Assembly (NCBI RefSeq): GCF_040436315.1
Contig: NZ_AP031572.1
Location: forward strand, 310,001-374,000
Source: Synechocystis sp. LKSZ1
GTDB lineage: Bacteria > Cyanobacteriota > Cyanobacteriia > Cyanobacteriales > Microcystaceae
Direction: 5' to 3'
Length of the DNA stretch: 64,000 nt
Part shown: positions 47,162-56,976 of the stretch, piece by piece
Numbering within the stretch: the stretch's first letter is position 1
Layout of the letters: each line of letters starts with the position of its first letter
The notes under the pieces: model-generated
Seen by the model: only the letters and a program-made list of their open reading frames with translations
The model's database searches: none
Told to the model about the DNA's origin: nothing
Program-made: the position numbers and the translations under genes

Positions 47162-47191
47162 GCTCGCTCTATCCATCTGAGCTACAACCCC
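47118..47191 (-). tRNA. tRNA-Arg (CCU anticodon)
   Basis: A 74-base tRNA read from 47191 to 47118. The acceptor stem GGGGTTG pairs with CAGTCCC, with G-U pairs at two positions. The anticodon arm is AGCGC-CTCCTAA-GCGCT, giving anticodon CCU for AGG codons. The T arm is GCCGG-TTCGACT-CCGGC. CCA is not encoded. It is the integration target of the island. Confidence 0.95.
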
Positions 47192-47236
47192 AAAACGTTC
47201 CCTATCATAGCATTTCTGTTTAGACTGGCCCTTGGA

Positions 47237-47527
47237 TTAGAGGGGAATCAGGGTTTTCAGAAATTTACGGATTTGTAGGAGAAACACAATCTGGCGAATT
47301 TTGGGATTGAGTTGGGGAGGATAGGGGCTCTGGGCTAGGGCCTGCTGGAGTTCAGTGTATTCCGTCGCATTCAGGGGCCGACCATCGAGGGGAGAACGGC
47401 CCTCAGTAATAATTTCGGTACGCAGGACTTCTTCCGGTAGATCCGTCGGGGGGGGCAGGGCCAGGCCGGGTTTAGCCCCGAGTAAACAGAGCAGGATCCC
47501 TAGAAAATAGTGATAAGGTCGGGCCAT
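47237..47527 (-). CDS. Small exported protein, unknown function
   Basis: A 96-residue protein with a signal peptide (about 1-23: YHYFLGILLCLLGAKPGLAL) and a short mature part with the pattern LRTEIITEGRSPLDGRPL that I recall from conserved cyanobacterial proteins. No known domain. It lies 19 bp after the upstream hypothetical gene and probably belongs to the lysA-cdaA-uppS transcription unit. Confidence 0.65.
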   Translation of the reverse strand: MARPYHYFLGILLCLLGAKPGLALPPPTDLPEEVLRTEIITEGRSPLDGRPLNATEYTELQQALAQSPYPPQLNPKIRQIVFLLQIRKFLKTLIPL

Positions 47528-47546
47528 TGGTAGACTGGTCGTAAAC

Positions 47547-47900
47547 TTAAAACTTAACTTTACTGTAGAGCCAGTTGGCCAATAGGGCTGGGCATTTATT
47601 TTGAAACCAGCGCAGGAGCAGTTTGGTGGCCAGGGGTTTGGGCAGACCCGCTAGACTTTTCAAGAGACGATTGAGGGGCGGAAAAGGAATTTTTTTATTG
47701 ATCATATTAATGGCCCCGACATCGTAGAGAGAACCCAGAATCAGGGTGACCGTTGCTTCTTCTCGCACAAATAAATCTTGGAGCAATAGCTGAATATCGT
47801 GGAGCCGTTCTTTTTTTAAACGTTCTTCGGCCAACTGCTGAGGAGCAACCGGAGAACGAGAGAGGACAGTAATTGCTTTGTTGGGGGAAGAAGCGGCCAT
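47547..47900 (-). CDS. Conserved cyanobacterial protein, unknown function
   Basis: A 117-residue cytosolic protein without recognised domain. It is basic in the C-terminal half (KPLATKLLLRWFQNKCP) and helical. ATG 47900 (MAASSPNKAI) is preferred, though an ATG at 47912 is possible. It follows uppS by 80 bp on the same strand. Confidence 0.65.
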   Translation of the reverse strand: MAASSPNKAITVLSRSPVAPQQLAEERLKKERLHDIQLLLQDLFVREEATVTLILGSLYDVGAINMINKKIPFPPLNRLLKSLAGLPKPLATKLLLRWFQNKCPALLANWLYSKVKF

Positions 47901-47980
47901 AAAAGGGGACAAGGATAGTCAATATTCAAGGCTTGCTCAGATTGTAGAGGCCGGAGCTACCTTTTTCTCTGGTAGACAGT

Positions 47981-48730
47981 TTAAATTTTGCCAAAGCGCC
48001 GTTCCCGCTGTTGATAGGCCAGCAGGGCCTGATGAAAGGCTGTCCGGTCAAAATCGGGCCATAGCGTCGGGGTGACATAGATTTCTGCATAGGCCAGTTG
48101 CCACAGCAAAAAATTACTAATCCGCATTTCCCCACTGGTTCTAATTAGCAAATCAGGATGAACCAGGCCTTGGGTATAAAGGTGTTGTTCAAGAAGACTC
48201 TCGTCAATCTGCTCGGGTTGCAGTTGACCCTGTTGTACACGACGAGCAATAGCCTGGCAGGCCTGGACAATTTCCTGGCGGCCCCCATAGTTCGTCGCAA
48301 TGGTGAATTGAATGCCGGTATTGTGGCAAGTATCGGCCATCGAACGACTAATTTCTGTCTGGAGAGATGGGGGCAGGGAGCTTAAATTACCCACAAAGCG
48401 AATCTGCACATTCTCCGCCATCATTTCCTGGAGTTCCCGCCGTAGAACTCGCTCAAACAGGGTCATTAGGAACTCTACTTCTTCCAAGGGCCGTCCCCAG
48501 TTTTCTGTGGAAAAAGCGTAGGCGGTGAGGGCCGGAATCCCCCAATCATCACAACAACGTAACAGGCCCTTTAGGGCATCTACCCCTCTCTGATGACCCA
48601 TGATCCGGGGCAGTCCCCGCTGTTTGGCCCAACGACCATTACCATCCATAATCACTGCAACGTGCTGAGGAAGACGGTTTTGGTCTAAATCGGTGGGGAG
48701 TTTGGGCAGTACAACGGGTTTGGGAGTCAT
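47981..48730 (-). CDS. uppS: Isoprenyl transferase (undecaprenyl diphosphate synthase)
   Basis: A cis-prenyltransferase of 249 residues that builds the C55 lipid carrier for peptidoglycan and other envelope polymers from farnesyl-PP and isopentenyl-PP. Motifs: [13 protein letters not shown] with the catalytic Asp (about 28), GH.RG, AFSTENW and the C-terminal RTSGE.R.SNFLLWQ.AY.E. Its start overlaps the stop of cdaA by 4 bp (48727-48730), indicating translational coupling. Confidence 0.95.
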   Translation of the reverse strand: MTPKPVVLPKLPTDLDQNRLPQHVAVIMDGNGRWAKQRGLPRIMGHQRGVDALKGLLRCCDDWGIPALTAYAFSTENWGRPLEEVEFLMTLFERVLRRELQEMMAENVQIRFVGNLSSLPPSLQTEISRSMADTCHNTGIQFTIATNYGGRQEIVQACQAIARRVQQGQLQPEQIDESLLEQHLYTQGLVHPDLLIRTSGEMRISNFLLWQLAYAEIYVTPTLWPDFDRTAFHQALLAYQQRERRFGKI

Positions 48731-49665
48731 TTCTTCTCGTCTGGAGAGGTTGAGGAGGGAATGAAAAACAGGCGCTTAAGCAACCATTGGCTTCGGGAGC
48801 CTAGGGTACGACGGAGCCGTCCAAGACTGGGCGCAACGGTTTCCCTTTCCACCAGGGGGGTATATTGCAGTTCTAATAACTCCTTTAGTTTACTGCTAGT
48901 TAGGGGACGGTTGAGGTTTCCCCGTTCCGCCAGGGTAATGGAACCGGTTTCCTCGGAAACCACAATGCAAAGACAATTTTCGCTCCGCTCAGTAATCCCC
49001 ATGGCCGCCCGGTGTCTTGTCCCCAACTGGCGGGAGGCACTCCGTTCCGAGAGAGGTAAAATGACCCCCGCCGCCACCACACGAGTACCGCGAATAAACA
49101 CGGCTCCATCGTGGAGGAGGGTTTTGGGTTGAAAAATAGTCTGCAATAATTCCTTGGACAATTCACTATTGAGGCTGACCCCCCGATTGACAAAAATACG
49201 ACTGTCCAACGTCCCCTGGGTTTCCATCACCATCAGAGCCCCAATCCGATTTTGGGATAACTCCTTTACCGCATCGATAATTTCGTCAATGACATTGTCA
49301 ATCTTGGGGGCCGAACGGGGCCGCTGAAAAATTTGCATCAGTCGGCCCCGGCCCAGTAATTCCAGAAAGCGACGAAATTCCACCTGGAAAATCACCGCTA
49401 GGGCCACCGCTGACCCCAGCACTAATTTCTCGAGCACAAACTGAAGCAGTTCTAAGTGCAGGCGCTCACTCACCACCTGAGCCACCATCAGGATCAACAG
49501 GCCCCGCAACATCCAGATGGTTTGGTATTCCCCAATAATTAACGTCATTCCATAGAACACCCCAATCACCAAGCCAAGATCAAGGGCGCTATGGAGAAAA
49601 TTCAGGAGGGATTGCGGGTCAGGGGGAAAGCCCGACATGGGAAAGTGCAGGAACAGGGTGGGCAA
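48727..49665 (-). CDS. cdaA: Diadenylate cyclase CdaA
   Basis: Makes cyclic di-AMP from two ATP. The 312-residue protein has three membrane spans at about 25-90 and a DAC domain with DGAVFI (LLHDGA) and GTRHRAAMG, the DGA and RHR motifs of the active site. In other bacteria c-di-AMP controls potassium and osmolyte transport and is tied to cell-wall synthesis. Here it lies 4 bp after lysA and overlaps uppS, linking it to two peptidoglycan precursor genes. Confidence 0.93.
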   Translation of the reverse strand: MPTLFLHFPMSGFPPDPQSLLNFLHSALDLGLVIGVFYGMTLIIGEYQTIWMLRGLLILMVAQVVSERLHLELLQFVLEKLVLGSAVALAVIFQVEFRRFLELLGRGRLMQIFQRPRSAPKIDNVIDEIIDAVKELSQNRIGALMVMETQGTLDSRIFVNRGVSLNSELSKELLQTIFQPKTLLHDGAVFIRGTRVVAAGVILPLSERSASRQLGTRHRAAMGITERSENCLCIVVSEETGSITLAERGNLNRPLTSSKLKELLELQYTPLVERETVAPSLGRLRRTLGSRSQWLLKRLFFIPSSTSPDEKK

Positions 49666-49669
49666 GCAA

Positions 49670-51097
49670 TTAGCTAATTAAACGGGCCGGGAGGCAGTCT
49701 TGACGAATTAAATCGGCATAGGTTTCACGCCGTAGTATCAAATTGGCCTCTCCATCGTGGACGAGGACGGCGGCGGGACGAGGCAGACGATTGTAGTTAG
49801 AAGACATACTGTAGTTGTAGGCCCCCGTAGCCAGAACCACTAAAATATCTCCCGCTTGAGCCGTGGGGAGATTCAGGTCGGAAATCAAAATATCTCCCGA
49901 TTCACAATGTTTACCAGCCAAGGTTACGGTCTCGGTGCAGGGCTCCGCCAAGCGATTAGCCAACAGGGCCCGGTAGCGGGATTGGTAGGTAATGGGACGG
50001 GGATTATCGGACATGCCTCCATCCACCGCAATGTAAGTCCGAATTTCCGGGACAATTTTACGACTGCCCACGGTGTAGGCCGTGATCCCCGCTGTCCCGA
50101 CGAGGGAACGGCCGGGTTCCACAATCAGTTTGGGCAGGGCCAATTGCCGCGCTTCACAGGCCTTGACCACGGCTTGGGCGGCCGCATGGCACCATTCCTC
50201 AATACTGGGGGGATCGTCCTGCTCGGTGTAGCAAATGCCTAAGCCACCACCAATGTTTAATTCGCTCAAAGGCAGGCCCTGGTTGAGGCCCTTGGCAAAC
50301 CATTCCACCAGAATGGCTCCGAGGTCTTGGTGGGGTTGTCGCTCAAAAATTTGGGAGCCAATGTGGGCATGGAGGCCAATGCAGTGGAGCTGGGGATGCT
50401 GACTAACCGTGGTGAATACTGCTTCGATCTGATTGGGGTCAAAGCCAAATTTACTGTCCAGGTGCCCAGTTCTAATATACTCATGGGTGTGGCATTCAAT
50501 GCCGGGGGTGAGGCGGAGCATGATTCGGATGGGTTCGGTCAGGCCCTGGCTCCCCAGTTGGGCAAGGGTTTCCAATTCTAGCCAGTTATCCACAATAATC
50601 GTACAGCCCGCGGCAATAGCTTCTTCTAATTCCTGAACCGACTTATTGTTGCCGTGGAAGTAGATCTTGGCAGCGGCCTCGGCTGGTGTCAACCCCATCT
50701 GTTGCAGGGCCTGGAGGGTAGTATACAGTTCCCCACCGGAAACCACATCAAAACCAAGACCCTCGCTGGCCACCACCGCACAGAGGGACAGACAACTCAG
50801 GGCCTTAGAGGCATAAATGACTTGACTATCCCCTGGATAGCTTCGTTTCAACGTTTCGCGGTACTGCTGACAAGCCTGGCGCAGGGTGGCTTCATCCATA
50901 ATGTAGAGGGGAGAGCCAAAGCGTTCTACTAATTTCGACACCTCACAACCACCCACCTCAAGGCGGCCCTGGGCATTAGCTTGAGCGGTTAAAGGAACAA
51001 TATTTTGATTAGGAGAACTGGAACGGGGGCCAGACAAAAAAGCTTGTCCAGACAGAGAGGGAGCAAAATCCGTCGAGGGCATGGCAGGCGCAGTCAA
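49670..51097 (-). CDS. lysA: Diaminopimelate decarboxylase
   Basis: PLP-dependent last step of lysine synthesis, meso-diaminopimelate to lysine. The fold III barrel is recognisable: PLP Lys in VIYASKALS, HAHIGSQ, NIGGGLGICY, EPGRSLVG and the CESGD stretch with the catalytic Cys. It has 475 residues, including a ~45-residue extension at the N-terminus; ATG 51082 is an alternative start. First gene of the lysA-cdaA-uppS group. Confidence 0.95.
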   Translation of the reverse strand: MTAPAMPSTDFAPSLSGQAFLSGPRSSSPNQNIVPLTAQANAQGRLEVGGCEVSKLVERFGSPLYIMDEATLRQACQQYRETLKRSYPGDSQVIYASKALSCLSLCAVVASEGLGFDVVSGGELYTTLQALQQMGLTPAEAAAKIYFHGNNKSVQELEEAIAAGCTIIVDNWLELETLAQLGSQGLTEPIRIMLRLTPGIECHTHEYIRTGHLDSKFGFDPNQIEAVFTTVSQHPQLHCIGLHAHIGSQIFERQPHQDLGAILVEWFAKGLNQGLPLSELNIGGGLGICYTEQDDPPSIEEWCHAAAQAVVKACEARQLALPKLIVEPGRSLVGTAGITAYTVGSRKIVPEIRTYIAVDGGMSDNPRPITYQSRYRALLANRLAEPCTETVTLAGKHCESGDILISDLNLPTAQAGDILVVLATGAYNYSMSSNYNRLPRPAAVLVHDGEANLILRRETYADLIRQDCLPARLIS

Positions 51098-51186
51098 GCG
51101 TTAAAGGGAAGACAATCATCGATACTCCACTTTAGCAGGCTTAATGCCGGGGAAAATAGGGGATTTCGAGAAATAAATATAAAATT

Positions 51187-51214
51187 CCCCCTGCATTTTT
51201 TCGGTAACAGGGGG
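51187..51214 (-). terminator. Terminator after psbV
   Basis: A perfect stem CCCCCTG (51187-51193)/CAGGGGG (51208-51214) lies about 32 bp after the psbV stop. On the minus strand it is followed by AATTTTATATTTATTT, a T-rich tail. It fits a Rho-independent terminator. Confidence 0.65.
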
Positions 51215-51245
51215 AGCCGGAAAGGATAATTCCTAATGGGGAGGT

Positions 51246-51728
51246 TTAGAAGTAGATTGTCCCGCCCCAGCGGTCATCGAGCTTGGGGGCAATCAAGGTA
51301 TAACCCGCCACATCGTAAAGGTCATCTTCCGTCAAGTTGCGCATTTCCGGATAGATATCGGGGCGGGTCACGTTGGGGTGGAGTTCCGTGTAATCATCTT
51401 CCCCATCGTAGCTGGTGGGATGTTTAAGATAGTCTACGATGGCCGCCAGGTTATCGCGGGGGGGTTCGGCTTTGGACAGGTCAGACAGGCCCAAGCTAAC
51501 GTTATTGTTGGTTTTAGTTTTGCCCTGGAGGTGACACTGGGTACAGGTATCCACAAAAATTTTCTGGCCTCTGGCAAACTCCTGGGAGTTAAGAGTGGCA
51601 GTTTTGCCTGCGCCATCGAAGGGAACGGTCAGGGTGCTCTCGGTTAACTCAACCGCGTTGGCCCCTCCCACCGATAACTGAAAGAATAAACAAGTTGCAA
51701 CAAGGACACTTAATAAAAGTCGTTTCAC
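51246..51728 (-). CDS. psbV: Cytochrome c550 of photosystem II (PsbV)
   Basis: An extrinsic lumenal c-type cytochrome that stabilises the oxygen-evolving Mn cluster. The GTG start at 51728 follows AGGAGA with 6-bp spacing. Residues 1-25 are a signal peptide ending in ANA. The mature protein begins VELTEST. Haem is bound by CTQCH (Cys 62, Cys 65, His 66), and the C-terminus DRWGGTIYF is typical. The longer frame to 51806 is not needed. Transcribed away from ppx. Confidence 0.97.
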   Translation of the reverse strand: MKRLLLSVLVATCLFFQLSVGGANAVELTESTLTVPFDGAGKTATLNSQEFARGQKIFVDTCTQCHLQGKTKTNNNVSLGLSDLSKAEPPRDNLAAIVDYLKHPTSYDGEDDYTELHPNVTRPDIYPEMRNLTEDDLYDVAGYTLIAPKLDDRWGGTIYF

Positions 51729-51993
51729 TATGGTTCTCCTAGGATACTGGAATAAATGGCCGGTAAGGTTTATCGATAATGATCCCCGATGGTGGAGCGT
51801 CTCCACTGGCCCCAGAGGTTAGCGCTTGCTGGTGGGCCCTACGGTACAAACCCAATTATCAGAGGTTTTGATAGACTCTGTCAAAGGTCTTTCTTTTGGG
51901 CAGGTTCCTTTCCTGAGAAACTCCCACGCTAGGGGCAATTTTCCCATAGGATAGAGTTCTAACGATGAGATACCCCTTACTTTTTCTGCGCTG

Positions 51994-53628
51994 ATGTTGG
52001 CCCCTACGATGGCGATGCCTGCAAAAATCCTCGACCCCTGCCTGTTGGCGGCCATTGATATTGGCACCAATTCCGTCCATATGGTGATCGTTCGCATCGA
52101 CCCGGTGCTCTCCACCTTTACGATCGTGGCTCGGGAAAAGGATACCGTCCGTCTAGGAGAACGTGTCCCCCAAACCAATCAACTCTCCCCCGCGGCCATG
52201 GAGCGGGCCATTGCGGCCCTCAAGCGCTGTAAAGATCTGGCCCTGAGTACGGCAGTCGATCATATTTTCGCCGTGGCTACCAGTGCTACCCGCGAGGCCA
52301 GCAACGGAGAAGCCTTTTTAGCCCGTATCCAAGCGGAACTCGACTTGACCGTCCACCTCATTTCTGGCCAAGAAGAGGCCCGACGCATTTACCTGGGGGT
52401 CTTGTCGGGGATGGATTTTCAGCAGACCCCCCACATTATCATCGATATTGGCGGCGGTTCTACAGAACTAATTTTGGCCGACAGTCACGAGCCACGTTTC
52501 CTCAGCAGTACCAAAATTGGGGCCGTGCGGTTAACCCGCGACTTTATCTATTCTGACCCCATTGATCCTACGGAATTTGCGACTCTCCGGGCCTACGTCC
52601 GAGGCATGTTGGAGCGGCCGGTGGATGAACTTAAAACCCATCTCCGTCCTGGAGAAACCGTCAAACTGGTGGGCACCTCCGGCACCATTGAAACCCTGGC
52701 CACCATCATTGCGCTTCAGAAACAACGAGAGGTTCCTAATCCTCTCCAGGGCTATCAAATTACGCGCAAGGAAATCCGGGACTGGGTGAAACGCCTGGCC
52801 CATCTGCCCTACGCCGACCGCTTTACCATTCCAGGCATCTCCGACCGGCGGGCGGAAATTATCCTGGCGGGTTCGGTGATCCTGTTAGAGGCCATGACCC
52901 TGCTGAACTTGGAGACCCTGACCATCTGTGAACGGGCCCTGCGGGAAGGGGTGATCGTGGATTGGATGTTGACCCATGGCCTAATTGAAGACCGCCTGCG
53001 CTTTCAGTGCGAGATCCGTCAGCGGAGTGTGCTCAAGATTGCCCACAAGTACCGAGTGGATTTGGCCTACGGTCAACGGGTGGCGGCCTTTGCCCTCAGT
53101 TTCTTTGACCAGTTGCAAGGCATTCTCCATCACTGGGGTGACGCGGAACGCCAGTGGCTCTGGGCGGCGGCCATTCTTCATAATTGCGGCATTTATATCA
53201 GCCATTCCTCCCATCACAAACATTCCTACTATCTCATCCGCCATGCAGAGCTGTTGGGCTATACGGAAATTGAACTAGAACTGATTGCCAATATTGCCCG
53301 TTACCACCGCCGTAGTAAGCCCAAGAAACGCCACGAGGCCTACATGATGCTCTCGGAAATTCACCGTTTGGCCGTGCGTCAATTGAGTGCCATCTTGCGC
53401 CTGGCCGTGGCCCTGGATCGTCGTCAGGTGGGGGCCATTCAAAGCTTTGAGTGTAAGTACGATGGTGAATACCAGGCCCTGCATCTCCATTTAGTACCCA
53501 CCCAGGCCGATGATGATTGTGGGCTAGAACTCTGGAATTTGGACTACAAAAAAGTTGTCTTTGAGGAGGAATTTGGGGTCAAGGTGATTGCTACCCTGGC
53601 CATTCCCGTGGGGAGTAGTGTTTCCTAG
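51994..53628 (+). CDS. ppx: Exopolyphosphatase Ppx/GppA
   Basis: Hydrolyses inorganic polyphosphate from the end, and possibly pppGpp. The ASKHA ATPase-like fold is shown by AAIDIGTNSVHMVI near residue 20, the ATSATREASN stretch, the GQEEARRIYLG stretch and IDIGGGSTE. A C-terminal HD-like helical domain follows (HNCGIYISHSSHHKHSYYLI). ATG 51994 and internal ATGs at 52009 or 52015 are possible starts. Its TAG shares the palindrome CTAG (53625-53628) with the stop of the convergent next gene. Confidence 0.92.
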   Translation: MLAPTMAMPAKILDPCLLAAIDIGTNSVHMVIVRIDPVLSTFTIVAREKDTVRLGERVPQTNQLSPAAMERAIAALKRCKDLALSTAVDHIFAVATSATREASNGEAFLARIQAELDLTVHLISGQEEARRIYLGVLSGMDFQQTPHIIIDIGGGSTELILADSHEPRFLSSTKIGAVRLTRDFIYSDPIDPTEFATLRAYVRGMLERPVDELKTHLRPGETVKLVGTSGTIETLATIIALQKQREVPNPLQGYQITRKEIRDWVKRLAHLPYADRFTIPGISDRRAEIILAGSVILLEAMTLLNLETLTICERALREGVIVDWMLTHGLIEDRLRFQCEIRQRSVLKIAHKYRVDLAYGQRVAAFALSFFDQLQGILHHWGDAERQWLWAAAILHNCGIYISHSSHHKHSYYLIRHAELLGYTEIELELIANIARYHRRSKPKKRHEAYMMLSEIHRLAVRQLSAILRLAVALDRRQVGAIQSFECKYDGEYQALHLHLVPTQADDDCGLELWNLDYKKVVFEEEFGVKVIATLAIPVGSSVS

Positions 53629-54017
53629 GAGTCGGGGGAAGGTGGGAGGACGGGAATTGGGATCGCCGTCTCAGGCGCTGGCGTCGGGGATTCTGGGGCC
53701 GGAAGTGCTTCTATCGGGCTAGGGGAAGGGAGCGGCTCGACTACAGGGGTTGGCGTTGATTCTGGGGACGACAGGGGCGATGGGATCTCACTAGGAGTGG
53801 TTGCCTCGGAACTGGGAGGCGACGGTTCCGGCTTGAGTTCCCCGAGCTCTGGCTTTCTACTCGGTTCGAGACTCGGCCCAGGAAAAATGGGTTGGGATGG
53901 CACACTGGTACAGGCTTCAGCTAGGCCCAGACGACAGCGTAACTCTTCCCGAGCTAAGGACACAAAAATACCTGTTATCGATAATAGGAGTGCAACAACG
54001 GTGAGGGTGTTTTTCAT
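53625..54017 (-). CDS. Membrane-anchored proline-rich protein
   Basis: A 130-residue protein with one N-terminal hydrophobic segment (about 5-22: LTVVALLLSITGIFVSLA) and a long tail of Pro, Ser, Glu and Thr (PTPVVEPLPSPSP and similar). No folded domain. It is probably an anchored extended linker in the periplasm, or a lowly constrained protein. ATG 54017 fits the signal anchor better than 54035. It may be co-transcribed with the MCE gene 43 bp upstream. Confidence 0.6.
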   Translation of the reverse strand: MKNTLTVVALLLSITGIFVSLAREELRCRLGLAEACTSVPSQPIFPGPSLEPSRKPELGELKPEPSPPSSEATTPSEIPSPLSSPESTPTPVVEPLPSPSPIEALPAPESPTPAPETAIPIPVLPPSPDS

Positions 54018-54059
54018 TGCAAAGCGGGGACACAAAACCTGGGGCAGGACAGGAAAGCC

Positions 54060-55439
54060 TCAGGGCCGACGAGGAACAGGCGTCGCCTGTTTAGAAGCCT
54101 GGCTAGCCATGGTAGCAGGTTCCTGGGCCACTGGGGAGAGCAGGGCCAAGCCCAACCGGTCGGGGTCAGTTATTTGGTGATAGCTGAGTAGACGTTGGTG
54201 TAGGTCGATGTGGTACTGCAACTGCTGGGAGTTGGTTTCGAGCAGTTTAGCCGCGTAAACCTGACGCTCGAGGTGTTCTGTGGAAGAGACCAGATTACCC
54301 AGGCCATCCACCAGTTTCTTCAGATTAGACCGGAAGACAGGATCCCCCGTAAGTTGCTCAATATCGCTGGTAATTTTCTGGGTATTGCTAAAGGTAAGCC
54401 GGGCTGAGTCAAGGGTCTGTTGGATAGAAAACAAAAGCGTTGGGTCGTTAAGACTGGTAGAAATTTTGCGAAGATTATCGGTGGTAGCGGCGGTATTGGC
54501 CAAGATCGTATCGAGATTTTTAGCCAAGCGTTGACTATCGACGGCACTCAGGCCCTGGTTGACCTCCTTGAGGGTGACTTCCATTTCCTTGCCCAGGGCC
54601 TGCAATTGAGTACTGGTAGACTGGATGCTGGTCAGGGTTTTGCCCACTTCGAGGCGATTTTCCCGGACGAGTTGGTTGAGATTTCCCATCAGTTGAGAGG
54701 CCTCCTGGATAGCTTTGCCCAAGCTGGCCTGGTTTTCACTGACGACTTGATTCAGGTTTTGGGTTAACAGGGCCGCATTATCTGCTACGCCGGTAATGGC
54801 GGTTGTGGTTCGACCAACCCCTCTAATTTGTTCTCGGGCCGACTTAGAGAGTAGGCCAATTTCATCACTCATTTTGGCCACGCTAGCGGCGGCCTTGGAG
54901 GCATTGCGAATAGTGGTGTTAATACTGGCGATAAACACCGGGTCACTATAGGCCTGGCTCAATCGAGTCAAACTATTGACCAATTGAGAGCCTGTTTCTC
55001 CCGTCAATTCCTGATCATGGCAAAGAATATCGGCATTGCCTTCGCAGTCCTTGGCCAGGGGGTCTAGGGCTAGGGCCTGTTCTGATAGTTTGTGCTGGGG
55101 GGAGATATCCACCGAAGCCTCGCCGATCAGGCCATAGCGGCCAATTTGGATCAGGGAATCCTTGGGAATTTTCAGTTGATTAGAGCTAATCTCCAGCAGG
55201 GCCGTGATGCCGTTACTGCTAGGACTCAAGCCCGCGACTTTGCCCACACTAATGCCCCGAAAGCGAACCGGAGCCCCAACCTGTAAACCGCTGGCATCAT
55301 CAAAATTGACCCGGAGGCGATAGCCGGGGCTGCCAAAGCCGCCCCCCCGTAACCAGACGGCAAAGCCCCCCAGTAGCACAAGGCCCAGGAGAGCAAATAG
55401 GCCAACAGAACCTTCTTGGATAGCACGGGGTCGGAGCAT
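54060..55439 (-). CDS. MCE/MlaD-family lipid transport protein
   Basis: A 459-residue protein with one N-terminal membrane span (about 12-32: VGLFALLGLVLLGGFAVWL) and an MCE domain (about 37-115: YRLRVNFDDASGLQVGAPVRFRG). A long helical, coiled-coil C-terminal part follows. Such proteins bind lipids at the inner membrane for ABC transporters that move lipids between membranes (MlaD; TGD2 in chloroplasts). The ATPase and permease are not adjacent. Confidence 0.88.
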   Translation of the reverse strand: MLRPRAIQEGSVGLFALLGLVLLGGFAVWLRGGGFGSPGYRLRVNFDDASGLQVGAPVRFRGISVGKVAGLSPSSNGITALLEISSNQLKIPKDSLIQIGRYGLIGEASVDISPQHKLSEQALALDPLAKDCEGNADILCHDQELTGETGSQLVNSLTRLSQAYSDPVFIASINTTIRNASKAAASVAKMSDEIGLLSKSAREQIRGVGRTTTAITGVADNAALLTQNLNQVVSENQASLGKAIQEASQLMGNLNQLVRENRLEVGKTLTSIQSTSTQLQALGKEMEVTLKEVNQGLSAVDSQRLAKNLDTILANTAATTDNLRKISTSLNDPTLLFSIQQTLDSARLTFSNTQKITSDIEQLTGDPVFRSNLKKLVDGLGNLVSSTEHLERQVYAAKLLETNSQQLQYHIDLHQRLLSYHQITDPDRLGLALLSPVAQEPATMASQASKQATPVPRRP

Positions 55440-55554
55440 AGGGCGTTCTCGATGGGTCTTACTGTTTGAAGAAAATCAGGCCGGAGTTGTTTCGTCGGTG
55501 CTTAATCTTCGGCGGTGGCGCTTGACCCAGATTATCCCTAAGCAGCCGTTGTCC

Positions 55555-56976
55555 CTAGGAACTCAGCCATTCGGTATGGAAAAATTCCCCTCGGGGGCGG
55601 TCAGTCCGCTCATAGGTGTGGGCGCCAAAGTAATCCCGCTGGGCCTGGGTCAGGTTTTGCGGTAGGCTGGCCCGCCGATAACTATCAAAATAGTCTAGCG
55701 AAGCACTAAAGGCCGGTACTGGAATGCCTAATTCGTTAGCCAGGATGAGGACTTCCCGCCAGGCCCCTTGCCGGTCGAGAATACTCTGCTTGAATTCGGG
55801 AGCCAACAGTAGGTTCGGTAAGCTCGGATTATCCTGGAAGGCCTGCTTAATTTTATCGAGGAAACCGGCCCGAATAATACAGCCCCCCTTCCAGATCCGG
55901 GCAATCTCTGGCAGATTGACCTGGTAGCCAAACTCCGCCGAGGCCTTGGCAATCAGGGCCATTCCCTGGGCGTAGGAGCACATTTTAGAACAGTACAACG
56001 CATCCCGGACTTTGGGAATAAAGGCCTCGACATCCCCACTATAGGTATGGCTAGGGCCAGTTAAGGCCTGGGAAGCGGCGACGCGCTCATTCTTATAAGC
56101 CGACATGACGCGGGCATTAACCGCGGCATACATGGTGGGAATGGGAACCCCCAGGTCGAGGGAACTCACCACCGTCCAGCGGCCAGTCCCTTTTTGGCCA
56201 GCGGAATCGAGAATCAGGTCAATTAAGGACTGCTGGGTATCGGGGTCAATGTAGCCAAAGATATCAGCGGTAATCTCAATCAGAAACGAATTTAACTCTT
56301 CGGTTTGATTCCAGGCCTGAAAAACGGCTTGGAGCTGGTCATTGCTCAGGCCAAGACCGGATTTTAAGACATCGTAGGCCTCGGCGATCAATTGCATATC
56401 ACCGTACTCAATGCCATTGTGGACCATTTTGACGTAGTGGCCTGCGCCCCCAGGGCCAACAAAGGTGACACAGGGGCCATCATCTACCTGAGCAGCAATC
56501 TTGGTCAGAATCGGTTCTAGTTCTTGGTAGGCGGCGGGGGTTCCCCCAGGCATCAAACTAGGGCCATGGAGAGCGCCTTCTTCACCGCCACTCACGCCCA
56601 TGCCGACAAAACCCAGGCCCGTGGACTCTAGGTCTTTCGTGCGTCGTTCCGTGTCTTCATAGAGCGAGTTGCCGCCGTCAATGATCATATCCCCCGGCTC
56701 TAAAAGGGGTTTCAGTTGTTCAATCACCGCATCCACCGGGCCCCCGGCTTTCACCATGACGAGGATTTTGCGGGGCCGCTCGAGGGCCTGGACAAAGTCT
56801 TCTAGACTATAGGCAGCCTTGACATCTCTGCCCTGGGCGCGGGTGGCCATGAATTCTTCTGTTTTGCTGGCGGTACGATTGTAAACCGCGATGGGAAAGC
56901 CCCGACTTTCGACGTTGAGGGCCAGATTTTCCCCCATGACAGCGAGGCCAATAACACCAAAGGTTCGTTTGGTCAT
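55555..56976 (-). CDS. gnd: 6-phosphogluconate dehydrogenase, decarboxylating
   Basis: Oxidises 6-phosphogluconate to ribulose 5-phosphate with NADP, in the oxidative pentose phosphate pathway that feeds reductant to cyanobacteria in the dark and to nitrogenase. The 473-residue protein has GVIGLAVMGENLALN (Rossmann), GNSLYEDTERR, VSGGEEGALHGPSLMPGG and HYVKMVHNGIEYGDMQ with the catalytic Lys. It is complete (C-terminal Tyr-rich, then FFHTEW). Confidence 0.96.
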   Translation of the reverse strand: MTKRTFGVIGLAVMGENLALNVESRGFPIAVYNRTASKTEEFMATRAQGRDVKAAYSLEDFVQALERPRKILVMVKAGGPVDAVIEQLKPLLEPGDMIIDGGNSLYEDTERRTKDLESTGLGFVGMGVSGGEEGALHGPSLMPGGTPAAYQELEPILTKIAAQVDDGPCVTFVGPGGAGHYVKMVHNGIEYGDMQLIAEAYDVLKSGLGLSNDQLQAVFQAWNQTEELNSFLIEITADIFGYIDPDTQQSLIDLILDSAGQKGTGRWTVVSSLDLGVPIPTMYAAVNARVMSAYKNERVAASQALTGPSHTYSGDVEAFIPKVRDALYCSKMCSYAQGMALIAKASAEFGYQVNLPEIARIWKGGCIIRAGFLDKIKQAFQDNPSLPNLLLAPEFKQSILDRQGAWREVLILANELGIPVPAFSASLDYFDSYRRASLPQNLTQAQRDYFGAHTYERTDRPRGEFFHTEWLSS

